Below are positions 1 to 5,550 of a DNA stretch of 5,550 nt, one piece after another (position 1 is the first letter of the stretch; each line of letters begins with the position of its first letter). Under the pieces are notes generated by a model, which was not told where the DNA came from, searched no databases, and saw only the letters and a list, made by a program, of their open reading frames with translations. The translations under genes were made by a program, and so were the position numbers. The DNA comes from Tannerella sp. (GTDB taxonomy: Bacteria; Bacteroidota; Bacteroidia; Bacteroidales; Tannerellaceae): the NCBI GenBank assembly GCA_031269635.1, contig JAISYY010000204.1:1-5550 (forward strand), written 5' to 3'.

Positions 1-580
1 GAACTACACCGCCGTCACAGGCCTGCGGATCGGCACGTACACCATCACCGAGCTGCCCACGCCCGTCATCCAGTACCTGGTAACGCTCGACGTGTCGCCG
101 TATTTCCTGAGTGATCCGCAGTCAGGCAGCTTCTATGTCGAGAGCATGCACGACCTGACGTTCACCCTGACGCCCCTCCCGACGCTTCCTGCCGGTTACG
201 AACCGAAGGTGACGACGAACCGCCTCCTCTACCCCGACGACAAGGGCGGCGTGGAGGTCACGCGCAATGACGGCGGCACGTGGACCGTCCGCATCGCCTA
301 CATCCTGGAAGAAACGGAAGTGACCGTCGAAGCCGTCGATCCCCTCTCCGCTACGGGCAACGAAGACATCCCTGCCGGCGCACGGGTATGGAGTTCCGAC
401 CGACGGTTGTACGTCGCCGCCGGCGCGACCGACGGACGGGCATATATATACAATATGACCGGCGTACTGATGAGAATCCTCCCGTACACCGCCGGCGAGA
501 CGGTCTTCACGACCTTGCCGGCCGGCATTTACATCGTTGTGACGGAAGGCGGAAGATACAAAATATTTATAGCGGGTTAG
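1..580 (+). CDS. C-terminal part of a secreted/surface protein with beta-repeats and a T9SS type A-like sorting domain (5' end outside window)
   Basis: The frame is open from base 2 to the TAG at 578-580 and runs off the left edge. A GTG at base 92 is an internal Val, not a start. The visible 192 residues fall into three parts. Residues 1-22 (NYTAVTGLRIGTYTITELP) look like the end of one beta-rich repeat. Residues ~25-112 look like the next repeat, whose end (TWTVRIAYILEETEVTVEAV) resembles that first segment. Residues ~129-192 (bases 386-577) have the layout of a T9SS type A sorting domain: VWSSDRRLYV, then AYIYNMTGVLMR, then LPAGIYIVVTEGGRYKIFI. In that family the domain directs export through the outer membrane and is then usually removed. 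The passenger's function cannot be told from this fragment. Similar C-terminal folds occur in Bacteroidales proteins not proven to use T9SS, so the export route is inferred. No catalytic motif is visible. Confidence 0.8.
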   Translation, partial: NYTAVTGLRIGTYTITELPTPVIQYLVTLDVSPYFLSDPQSGSFYVESMHDLTFTLTPLPTLPAGYEPKVTTNRLLYPDDKGGVEVTRNDGGTWTVRIAYILEETEVTVEAVDPLSATGNEDIPAGARVWSSDRRLYVAAGATDGRAYIYNMTGVLMRILPYTAGETVFTTLPAGIYIVVTEGGRYKIFIAG

Positions 581-602
581 ATCGCTGTTATTTATATGGA
601 AG

Positions 603-638
603 AAGGAAAGGGCGGGCCGTAAGGTTCGCCCTTTCCTT
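603..638 (+). terminator. Strong hairpin after the surface-protein gene, probable terminator
   Basis: AAGGAAAGGGCG at 603-614 pairs perfectly with CGCCCTTTCCTT at 627-638. The stem continues inward through two G-T wobbles and two C-G pairs to close on a GTAA loop at 619-622, which is a GNRA-type tetraloop in RNA. The stem is about 16 bp and begins 22 bases after the surface-gene stop. No long T-run follows (the next bases are GATGTAT), so it is not a textbook intrinsic terminator. It could also act mainly as a 3'-end stabiliser. It separates the surface-protein transcript from the transporter promoter at 702-732. Confidence 0.7.
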
Positions 639-701
639 GATGTATCCCGCCCGGCGAAGGCTCTTGCCCGGTTTCACCGGGTGAAGGAAATGAAACAAGT
701 C

Positions 702-732
702 TTGGAAATCCGGTTCTTATTTCGTATATTTG
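702..732 (+). promoter_or_regulatory. Bacteroidota-type promoter for the transporter-cobD-cbiB operon
   Basis: TATATTTG at 725-732 is a perfect match to the Bacteroidota -7 element TAnnTTTG. TTG at 702-704 lies 20 bases upstream and fits the -33 element (consensus TTTG). Transcription would start roughly 5-8 bases after 732. That leaves almost no leader for an ATG at 744 but about 17 bases for the ATG at 756, so the site helps choose the transporter start. There is no room for a cobalamin riboswitch between this promoter and the gene. Promoter activity is inferred from motif and position only. Confidence 0.65.
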
Positions 733-755
733 CCTCCTGAAATATGGTTTTAAAA

Positions 756-2999
756 ATGAAACAGGATAACGTAATAAAAAATAAGAGCAGTTTTGGAACG
801 GCAGCCGTTTACCTGACGTCCATTTCGTCCATCCTGGGCGCCATACTGTTCCTGCGCTTTGGCTATGCGACCGGCGTCCTTGGCTTCTGGGGTGCAATCG
901 GCATCATCCTGACGGGTCACCTGATTACGATACCCACGGCACTGGCGATCTCCGAACTTGCGACGAACACGCGCGTGGAAGGAGGAGGTGAGTATTTTAT
1001 CATTTCGCGTTCGTTCGGACTTAAAATAGGCTCCACGATAGGCATCACCCTCTTCCTGTCGCAAACCGTCAGCATCGCTTTCTATATAATCGCCTTCACC
1101 GAATCGTTCCATTTCCTTTTCGACTGGTGCAGGAACAGCCTGGGCTTTGAACTCCCGAAACAGGTGATAAGCATCCCTACGCTGCTCCTGCTGGCTTACT
1201 TCATCCTGAAAAAAGGCTCCGGTTCGGGGATGAAACTGCTGTACCTGGTCAATTTCATCCTGTTTATATCTCTTCTGCTGTTTTTCATCGGGAAACCGCC
1301 GGTCGAGGTTCCCGGCGACCCGTCATCGGTTACAGGCAACAACTTCGGGTTCTTCAACAAAGATAAATTCTTCATGATATTTGCGATATGTTTCCCCGCC
1401 TTCACCGGGATGACGGCAGGAGTGGGACTTAGCGGGGATTTGCGGAATCCCGGCAAATCAATTCCCCTGGGGACGATGCTCGGCACGTTTACCGGACTGG
1501 TCGTATATGTTTTCGTGGTCTGGAAACTGTCTGCCTCCGCCTCCCAGGCCGGTTTGATGAACGACCAGATGATCATGTCGCAGATCGCGCTGTTCGGGGC
1601 GGTCATCATCCCGCTTGGACTGGCCGCCTGCACGTCGTCGTCGGCCATCGGCTCGATGATGGTTGCACCCCGCACACTCCAGGCCATCGCCGCCGACAGG
1701 ACGTTCCCCTTCAGGCGGCTAAACATCTTCCTGTCGAAGCTGGACGGCGAAACGCACGAGCCGGTGAACGCCTCCATCGTCGCGTTTGCGATAGCGCTTG
1801 TCTTCATTATCCTGGGCGACGTGAACAGCGTGGCGGAAATCATCTCCATGTTTTTCCTCATAACATACGGCACGCTGTGCCTCAATTCGTTCCTCAATCA
1901 TTTCGGGTCGCCCCCGTCCTACCGCCCGCGCTTCAAGTCAAAATGGTTTTTATCGCTGGGAGGCTTCCTGCTGTCGGTCTGGGTGATGTTCATGATCAAT
2001 CCCCTCTACACGATATTATCCTACGGCATCATCGTCCTGGTTTACCTTTTCATAGAACGCTACAACAAAGAGAGCAAAGGACTGGTGAATATCTTCAAGG
2101 GCGCACTGTTCCAACTGAACCGGCAGTTGCAGGTTTACATGCAAAAACATCAGTCGAGCATGGATCACGAAGAATGGCGGCCTGCGGCTATCTGTGTGTC
2201 GTCACATTCCCTCGACCGCGAGAAAGTCCTCGAACTGATGAAATGGATAAGCTACCGGCACGGATTCGGTACTTACTTCCACCTGATAGAAGGTTATTAC
2301 AGCAAACAGACGTACAGGGAATCGAAAATCATACTCGAACAGCTTATCAACAACACAAGGGATCGCGGCAGCGCACTCTACATTGATACCATGATTTCAC
2401 CGTCGTACACGTCGGCAATAGCACAGGTCATACAGACGCCGTCGATTTCGGGGATGGAGAACAACATGGTTATCTTTGAATATGACAAGCGTCATCCCGA
2501 AGAACTGCGTAACATCCTTAGCAACGTAAACCTGGTCCGCGCCGGACGTTTCGACATCGGCATACTGGCCCTGTCGGAACATTTCATGAAACTTAAAAAC
2601 GGGATACATGTGTGGATACGCGACCACGACGGGTATAACACGAACTTCATGATACTGCTGGGATATATCATCATGTCTCACCCCGACTGGAAAAAAAGCT
2701 ACCTGAAAATATTCCTGACAAGCACAAAGGATAATATTTCGGAAATAAAAGACGCGCTGGAAAAGCGCATCGCCGAAGGAAGACTGCCGATTACGCTTAC
2801 GAACATCGAATTTGTAACGGTCGACGAGGGCCGTACATTCCCCGACGCCGTCGCCGAACATTCCTCAAAAGCGGGCCTGACAATAATCGGTTTTCACGAA
2901 GACCGGATAAAACACGACCCGGAAACATTCTTTACTTCCTTCGGCGTAATCGGCGACGTACTTTTTGTCAACGCCTCCCAACCGAAAGAAATTACATGA
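756..2999 (+). CDS. Prokaryotic cation-chloride cotransporter (SLC12/CCC family, NKCC-like), APC superfamily
   Basis: This is a 747-residue inner-membrane protein, near the usual length for prokaryotic CCC members. The first half has about 12 hydrophobic segments (residues ~18-432). It carries CCC hallmarks: LGAILFLRFGYATGVLG in TM1, RVEGGGEYFIISRSFG before TM3, FTGMTAGVGLSGDLRNPGKS in TM6, SSSAIGSMMVAPRTLQAIA in TM8, and PSYRPRFKSKW before TM11. The second half (~445-747) resembles the SLC12 cytosolic domain, with EEWRPAAICV, IHVWIRDHDG and YLKIFLTSTKD. Tyr110 matches the K+-site tyrosine of animal NKCC/KCC. Ser295-Ser296 match the Na+-site serine pair of NKCC, which KCCs lack. Coupled Na+/K+/Cl- movement is therefore inferred, not shown. 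Automated tools may call it 'amino acid permease'. An ATG at 744 adds four residues, but the promoter ends at 732, so 756 is preferred. Its stop overlaps the cobD start (ATGA), implying co-translation. Confidence 0.88.
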   Translation: MKQDNVIKNKSSFGTAAVYLTSISSILGAILFLRFGYATGVLGFWGAIGIILTGHLITIPTALAISELATNTRVEGGGEYFIISRSFGLKIGSTIGITLFLSQTVSIAFYIIAFTESFHFLFDWCRNSLGFELPKQVISIPTLLLLAYFILKKGSGSGMKLLYLVNFILFISLLLFFIGKPPVEVPGDPSSVTGNNFGFFNKDKFFMIFAICFPAFTGMTAGVGLSGDLRNPGKSIPLGTMLGTFTGLVVYVFVVWKLSASASQAGLMNDQMIMSQIALFGAVIIPLGLAACTSSSAIGSMMVAPRTLQAIAADRTFPFRRLNIFLSKLDGETHEPVNASIVAFAIALVFIILGDVNSVAEIISMFFLITYGTLCLNSFLNHFGSPPSYRPRFKSKWFLSLGGFLLSVWVMFMINPLYTILSYGIIVLVYLFIERYNKESKGLVNIFKGALFQLNRQLQVYMQKHQSSMDHEEWRPAAICVSSHSLDREKVLELMKWISYRHGFGTYFHLIEGYYSKQTYRESKIILEQLINNTRDRGSALYIDTMISPSYTSAIAQVIQTPSISGMENNMVIFEYDKRHPEELRNILSNVNLVRAGRFDIGILALSEHFMKLKNGIHVWIRDHDGYNTNFMILLGYIIMSHPDWKKSYLKIFLTSTKDNISEIKDALEKRIAEGRLPITLTNIEFVTVDEGRTFPDAVAEHSSKAGLTIIGFHEDRIKHDPETFFTSFGVIGDVLFVNASQPKEIT

Positions 3000-4027
3000 A
3001 CGTTATGCTTTACGGACACGGTGACGACGTATATAAATTCGGGGAAAACATAAAAATCAATTTCAGTTCCAATATATCCGGGAAAACCGGTCTGCCGGGA
3101 TTGTACCGTCATCTCGCACAAAAGATCGCGTGCGTGGCTGCTTACCCCGAACCTGCACCGGCGACGCTGGAAGCGCTGCTTGCCGCGAGTTGCGGATTGC
3201 AGTCGGACGAAGTGTGTGTGACAAACGGCGCAACGGAGGCCATATACCTTATCGCCCAAGCGTTCCACGGCATGAAAAGTTACGTGCTCCAGCCTACTTT
3301 CAGCGAATATGCCGACGCCTGCCGCTTACACCGGCACACGGTAAAATCCGTCTATACCGTCGATGCCATCGACGCCGCTGCCGATATCGTATGGTTGTGC
3401 AACCCGAACAACCCTACCGGAACGGCGCTGCCGGAAAAAACGCTCACCGGACTGATCGCATCACATCCTTCGGCTTGTTTCGTAATCGACCGGAGCTACG
3501 AAGATTTTACCGCAAAAAAACTCTTTTCCGCAGCAGAAGCGGTGAAAATGCCGCACGTCATATTGCTCCATTCCGCAACGAAACGTTACGCTATCCCCGG
3601 GATAAGGCTTGGGTATATAACGGCTCCGGCCGCTCTCCTGCAGCGAATACGCATGCAGCGTATGCCCTGGTCGGTCAACGCGCCGGCAATAGAAGCCGGA
3701 TACTACTTCCTGGCGAACAACCCCCCGCTGCAACCGTCCCTCGACGAATTGCTGGCCGAGACCGGACGCCTGCAAACTGCCATAAGCCGGTTGAAGATAG
3801 CCGAAGTATGGCCTACCGACACGCATTTCTTCCTCGCACGCCTCCGGACGGGCAAAGCCGGGACGCTAAAAAATTATTTGGCCTGCGAACATGGTATCCT
3901 TATCCGCGACGCTTCCAATTTTGAAGGTTTGGACGATACGTTTATCCGCATCGCCACACAATCGCCCGAAGAAAACAATCATCTGATAAATGCATTAGAA
4001 GAATGGAAACATTCCTTTATTTCCTGA
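2996..4027 (+). CDS. cobD: L-threonine-O-3-phosphate decarboxylase CobD (PLP-dependent, cobalamin biosynthesis)
   Basis: This 343-residue cytosolic fold-type I PLP enzyme decarboxylates L-threonine O-3-phosphate to (R)-1-amino-2-propanol O-2-phosphate, the linker of the B12 nucleotide loop. It resembles histidinol-phosphate aminotransferase, but CobD-specific features are clear: N-terminal GHGDDVY (7-13), RMPWSVNAPA (222-231) and ILIRDASNFEGLDD (301-314). PLP-site residues are visible: GATE at 78-81, NPNNPTG at 136-142, Asp165, the Schiff-base lysine Lys196 in HSATKRYAIPGIRLGY, Arg204, and Arg318 as the likely carboxylate-binding arginine. The residue after Asp165 is Arg where Salmonella CobD has Glu; it is probably a lineage variant. 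The ATG at 2996 shares four bases with the transporter stop, supporting this start. The name is ambiguous: some databases call this gene cobC and use cobD for CbiB. The enzyme making threonine phosphate is not in the window. Confidence 0.93.
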   Translation: MNVMLYGHGDDVYKFGENIKINFSSNISGKTGLPGLYRHLAQKIACVAAYPEPAPATLEALLAASCGLQSDEVCVTNGATEAIYLIAQAFHGMKSYVLQPTFSEYADACRLHRHTVKSVYTVDAIDAAADIVWLCNPNNPTGTALPEKTLTGLIASHPSACFVIDRSYEDFTAKKLFSAAEAVKMPHVILLHSATKRYAIPGIRLGYITAPAALLQRIRMQRMPWSVNAPAIEAGYYFLANNPPLQPSLDELLAETGRLQTAISRLKIAEVWPTDTHFFLARLRTGKAGTLKNYLACEHGILIRDASNFEGLDDTFIRIATQSPEENNHLINALEEWKHSFIS

Positions 4028-4098
4028 TACCTGCCTTCAGCGGCGCCGCAGCTCCGCTCGGAAGCGCAATGGACGGGTTCCTTTATTTCCCGGTTCCC
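4003..4098 (+). repeat. Imperfect direct repeat of the cbiB start region (copies 4003-4032 and 4069-4098)
   Basis: The two candidate cbiB starts lie 66 bases (22 codons) apart in the same frame. Both begin ATGGA and share a 13-base identity, TTCCTTTATTTCC, at 4012-4024 and 4078-4090. Over 30 bases about 22 match. The encoded peptides are METFLYFLIPAFSG and MDGFLYFPVPLCVG. The first copy overlaps the last codons of cobD in another frame. Similarity fades after about 14 codons. Confidence 0.65.
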
Positions 4099-5058
4099 CT
4101 GTGCGTAGGGTGGCTGCTCGACAAATTGCTGGGTGACCCGCCGTGGCTGCCTCACCCCGTCGCAGGCTTCGGCAAACTGATCTCATTCGGCGAACGCAGG
4201 CTTAATCGCGGTAACAGGCGCTTCGTTAAAGGGGGGATTATGTCGGTAGTCCTTATCGCCGGTACATTCGCGGTTACTTCGGTTTTACTGTCCGCCCTGT
4301 GCTGTGAAACAGTACAGTCCGGCGCAACGCATACGGGCGGCGACACGAACGCGATTGCGTTTTGGGCGTCCGTCGCCGTCGCTTCCGTATTTGTTTTCTA
4401 TTGCCTCGCGGGAAAGACGTTAATAAGCGAGGTGCGCGAAGTCTTCCGTGCGTGCGACCGCTCTTTGGATGAAGGCCGGCGGCAGGTGGCGCGCATCGTC
4501 GGACGCGACACCTCCCGGCTGTCCGCGCAGGAAGTGCGGACAGCCGCGCTCGAGACACTGGCGGAAAACATGAGCGACGGCGTCGTCGCCCCCCTCTTCT
4601 GGTACATGCTGCTCGGCGTACCCGGCATGATGGCGTACAAAATGGTTAATACGCTCGATTCCATGATCGGATACCGGAACGAACGTTACCGCGCTTTCGG
4701 GTGCGTCGCCGCACGTATTGACGACGCCGCAAACTACATCCCCGCACGCCTGACGGCCTTATTCATGATCCTGGTGAGCGGACGGTGGCCGCTATTCGCT
4801 TTCGTGAAAAAATACGGCCCCCGGCACATAAGCCCGAACTCCGGCTACCCCGAAGCCGCCCTCGCCGGCATCCTCAACTGCCGCTTCGGCGGCTCCCACG
4901 ACTACTTCGGCAAAACGGTAAACAAACCTTTCATCGGAACAAACCCCAAACTCCTGACCGGCGAAGACCTGAACCGCTCCATCAAAAACGCCCGGCGAAC
5001 GGAACTTCTTGCGCTCGCCGTCTGTATCGCGCTGTTAGGTTTCTTTCATTGTTTTTGA
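4003..5058 (+). CDS. cbiB: Adenosylcobinamide-phosphate synthase CbiB (CobD in aerobic-pathway naming), integral membrane
   Basis: CbiB joins the product of CobD to adenosylcobyric acid with ATP, giving adenosylcobinamide phosphate. The protein has 351 residues from this start, within or slightly above the family's usual ~310-350. Family signatures are WLLDKLLGDPPWLPHPV (37-53), GKLISFGERRLNRGNRR (57-73), ETLAENMSDGVVAPLFWYM (184-202), NTLDSMIGYRNERYRAFG (216-233), ARIDDAANYIPAR (237-249) and SPNSGYPEAALAGIL (277-291). Hydrophobic segments lie near 24-38, 78-99, 117-137, 195-210, 247-260 and 334-351. The start is uncertain. ATG 4003 overlaps cobD by 25 bases. ATG 4069 (Met23), with GGAAG four bases upstream, gives a more family-like N-terminus and removes the overlap. 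The sequence between the two ATGs is GC-rich like coding DNA, so the longer form is kept. The two start regions look duplicated. Confidence 0.93.
   Translation: METFLYFLIPAFSGAAAPLGSAMDGFLYFPVPLCVGWLLDKLLGDPPWLPHPVAGFGKLISFGERRLNRGNRRFVKGGIMSVVLIAGTFAVTSVLLSALCCETVQSGATHTGGDTNAIAFWASVAVASVFVFYCLAGKTLISEVREVFRACDRSLDEGRRQVARIVGRDTSRLSAQEVRTAALETLAENMSDGVVAPLFWYMLLGVPGMMAYKMVNTLDSMIGYRNERYRAFGCVAARIDDAANYIPARLTALFMILVSGRWPLFAFVKKYGPRHISPNSGYPEAALAGILNCRFGGSHDYFGKTVNKPFIGTNPKLLTGEDLNRSIKNARRTELLALAVCIALLGFFHCF
4516..4546. repeat. Perfect 11-bp GC-rich inverted repeat inside cbiB
   Basis: CGGCTGTCCGC at 4516-4526 is the exact reverse complement of GCGGACAGCCG at 4536-4546, with a 9-base loop (GCAGGAAGT) between. 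It lies in frame within cbiB and encodes about residues 172-182 (RLSAQEVRTAA). As RNA it would form a strong stem-loop in the message. No T-run follows, so it is not a normal terminator. Any role is unknown. Confidence 0.75.
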
Positions 5059-5070
5059 GTGCCGGGCGGA

Positions 5071-5103
5071 AGGTCGAAACGGGATTATTTCTTGTTCCGA
5101 CCT
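5071..5103 (+). terminator. Hairpin after cbiB, possible terminator or 3'-end element
   Basis: AGGTCGAAAC (5071-5080) pairs with GTTCCGACCT (5094-5103), 9 of 10 bases matching around one A-C mismatch, with a 13-base loop. It begins 13 bases after the cbiB stop, where an operon end would place one. There is no T-run behind it, so termination is uncertain. It is consistent with the separate promoter further down for cobU. Confidence 0.4.
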
Positions 5104-5279
5104 CTTACACATCCTGACTATATTAATGACTGCACCCATACGATAACGATTAATTTTTATGCGATAGTAAATACCCTTTTTGTTCTTATGACAACTGCTT
5201 CCATAAATTGTTTTTTTAATTCCGGCAACAAAGTTAGATGGATTTTTTTGAATCACACCTCCCTCGGGACGAAGAACTG

Positions 5280-5310
5280 TTGTCGGGCAGACATTTTATT
5301 CGTATTTTTG
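5280..5310 (+). promoter_or_regulatory. Bacteroidota-type promoter for cobU
   Basis: TATTTTTG at 5303-5310 matches the -7 consensus TAnnTTTG, and TTG at 5280-5282 lies 20 bases upstream as the -33 element. The geometry is identical to the promoter at 702-732. The likely transcription start is about 5315-5318, giving a short leader of 12-15 bases before the cobU ATG at 5330. There is no recognisable Shine-Dalgarno in that leader, which is common in Bacteroidota. Confidence 0.6.
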
Positions 5311-5329
5311 CCGGCGTAAAACGATTTGT

Positions 5330-5550
5330 ATGAAACGAATTATCCTCATTACAGGCGGACAAAGATCGGGGAAAAGCAGCTATGCGGAAAAAGCAGCTTT
5401 GTCCATGTCCGGCAATCCGATATACATGGCCACCGCAAGAGTGTGGGACGAAGAGTTTCGCGCCCGTGTACTGCACCATCAGGCATCCCGCGGCCCGCAG
5501 TGGACAAACGTGGAAGAAGAAAAAGAACTTAGCCGCCACGACCTCGCCGG
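5330..5550 (+). CDS. cobU: Adenosylcobinamide kinase / adenosylcobinamide-phosphate guanylyltransferase CobU, N-terminal part (3' end outside window)
   Basis: The frame opens at ATG 5330 and is unbroken to the window edge, giving 73 full codons of a family usually about 170-190 residues long. CobU phosphorylates adenosylcobinamide and then transfers GMP from GTP to form adenosylcobinamide-GDP. The start MKRIILITGGQRSGKSSYAE contains the CobU Walker A loop GGQRSGKS at residues 9-16. It is followed by IYMATARVWDEEFRARVLHH (31-50) and R-PQWTNVEEEKEL, matching the family's ATA...D.E...RI..H...R...W...E pattern. His49-His50 align with the region of His46, the GMP-attachment residue in the Salmonella enzyme. 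It is the next pathway step after CbiB but is set apart by 271 bases with its own promoter. cobT and cobS are likely further downstream, but that is not visible here. Confidence 0.92.
   Translation, partial: MKRIILITGGQRSGKSSYAEKAALSMSGNPIYMATARVWDEEFRARVLHHQASRGPQWTNVEEEKELSRHDLA

Larger units (their letters stand above)
5059..5329. other. AT-rich intergenic region between cbiB and cobU
   Basis: This 271-base spacer is clearly more AT-rich than the genes on each side, with T-runs near 5177-5181, 5210-5217 and 5243-5249. It holds a hairpin after cbiB (5071-5103) and the cobU promoter (5280-5310). A weaker + strand promoter-like pair is TTTG at 5179-5182 with TAAATTG at 5204-5210. The reading frames inside it look like chance: low-complexity peptides without recognisable motifs. 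I see no cobalamin riboswitch (no B12-box core GCCACTG). Confidence 0.7.

Noticed and set aside
667..681. Small hairpin CCCGGT-TTC-ACCGGG upstream of the transporter promoter
   Set aside because: Six base pairs with a three-base loop is common by chance in GC-rich DNA, and nothing ties it to regulation.
641..743. Possible cobalamin riboswitch before the operon that contains cobD and cbiB
   Set aside because: No B12-box core (GCCACTG-like) is visible, and the predicted promoter lies so close to the gene that no riboswitch-sized leader fits.
1435..1451. GGGATT-TGCGG-AATCCC inverted repeat in the transporter gene
   Set aside because: The stem is only 6 bp inside a conserved coding motif (SGDLRNPGKS), so it is expected by chance.
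1196..1897. Long open reading frame on the minus strand within the transporter gene (about 233 codons)
   Set aside because: The plus strand clearly encodes a conserved transporter here. The antisense peptide has no recognisable motif, and the openness is explained by codon bias.
756..2999. Annotation of the transporter as a generic amino acid permease
   Set aside because: The SLC12-specific motifs and the large C-terminal domain fit cation-chloride cotransporters better. Amino acid transport is not excluded experimentally.
5229..5236. Minus-strand -7-like element (TAACTTTG read on the minus strand) in the cbiB-cobU spacer
   Set aside because: No -33 element sits at the right distance, and no convincing minus-strand gene follows.
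5059..5319. Possible small gene from GTG 5059 on the plus strand
   Set aside because: It lies in AT-rich spacer, has low-complexity composition, overlaps the hairpin and the cobU promoter, and shows no recognisable domain.

Overview
The window looks like a chromosomal stretch from a member of the Bacteroidota, probably order Bacteroidales. Three things point there. The first gene ends in a C-terminal domain of the kind that type IX secretion (T9SS) substrates carry. Two promoters fit the Bacteroidota TTG / TAnnTTTG pattern rather than TTGACA / TATAAT. Classical Shine-Dalgarno sequences are weak or absent. The coding DNA is fairly GC-rich and the spacers are AT-rich. I cannot name the genus from this sequence.

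Layout, all on the + strand. (1) Bases 1-580 hold the 3' end of a large surface or secreted protein with beta-rich repeats and a T9SS type A-like sorting domain. A strong hairpin follows at 603-638 and probably ends its transcript. (2) Bases 581-755 are a spacer with a Bacteroidota-type promoter just before the next gene. (3) Bases 756-2999 encode a complete prokaryotic cation-chloride cotransporter (SLC12/CCC family, APC superfamily) with the full C-terminal cytosolic domain. (4) Bases 2996-4027 encode L-threonine-O-3-phosphate decarboxylase CobD, overlapping the transporter by ATGA. (5) Bases 4003-5058 encode adenosylcobinamide-phosphate synthase CbiB. (6) Bases 5059-5329 are an AT-rich spacer with a hairpin after cbiB and a second promoter. 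(7) From 5330 to the window end lies the start of cobU, the adenosylcobinamide kinase/guanylyltransferase.

The last three genes act in sequence in late adenosylcobalamin (B12) assembly. CobD makes (R)-1-amino-2-propanol phosphate. CbiB attaches it to adenosylcobyric acid, giving adenosylcobinamide phosphate. CobU converts that to adenosylcobinamide-GDP, ready for joining to the lower ligand by CobS downstream.

The most unusual point is that a Na-K-Cl-cotransporter-like gene appears to lead, and be translationally coupled to, a B12 biosynthesis operon. Other points worth a look are a duplicated start region at cbiB, a perfect 11-bp inverted repeat inside cbiB, and two promoters with the same geometry before the transporter and cobU. 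No clearly new defence, mobile or RNA system is visible.
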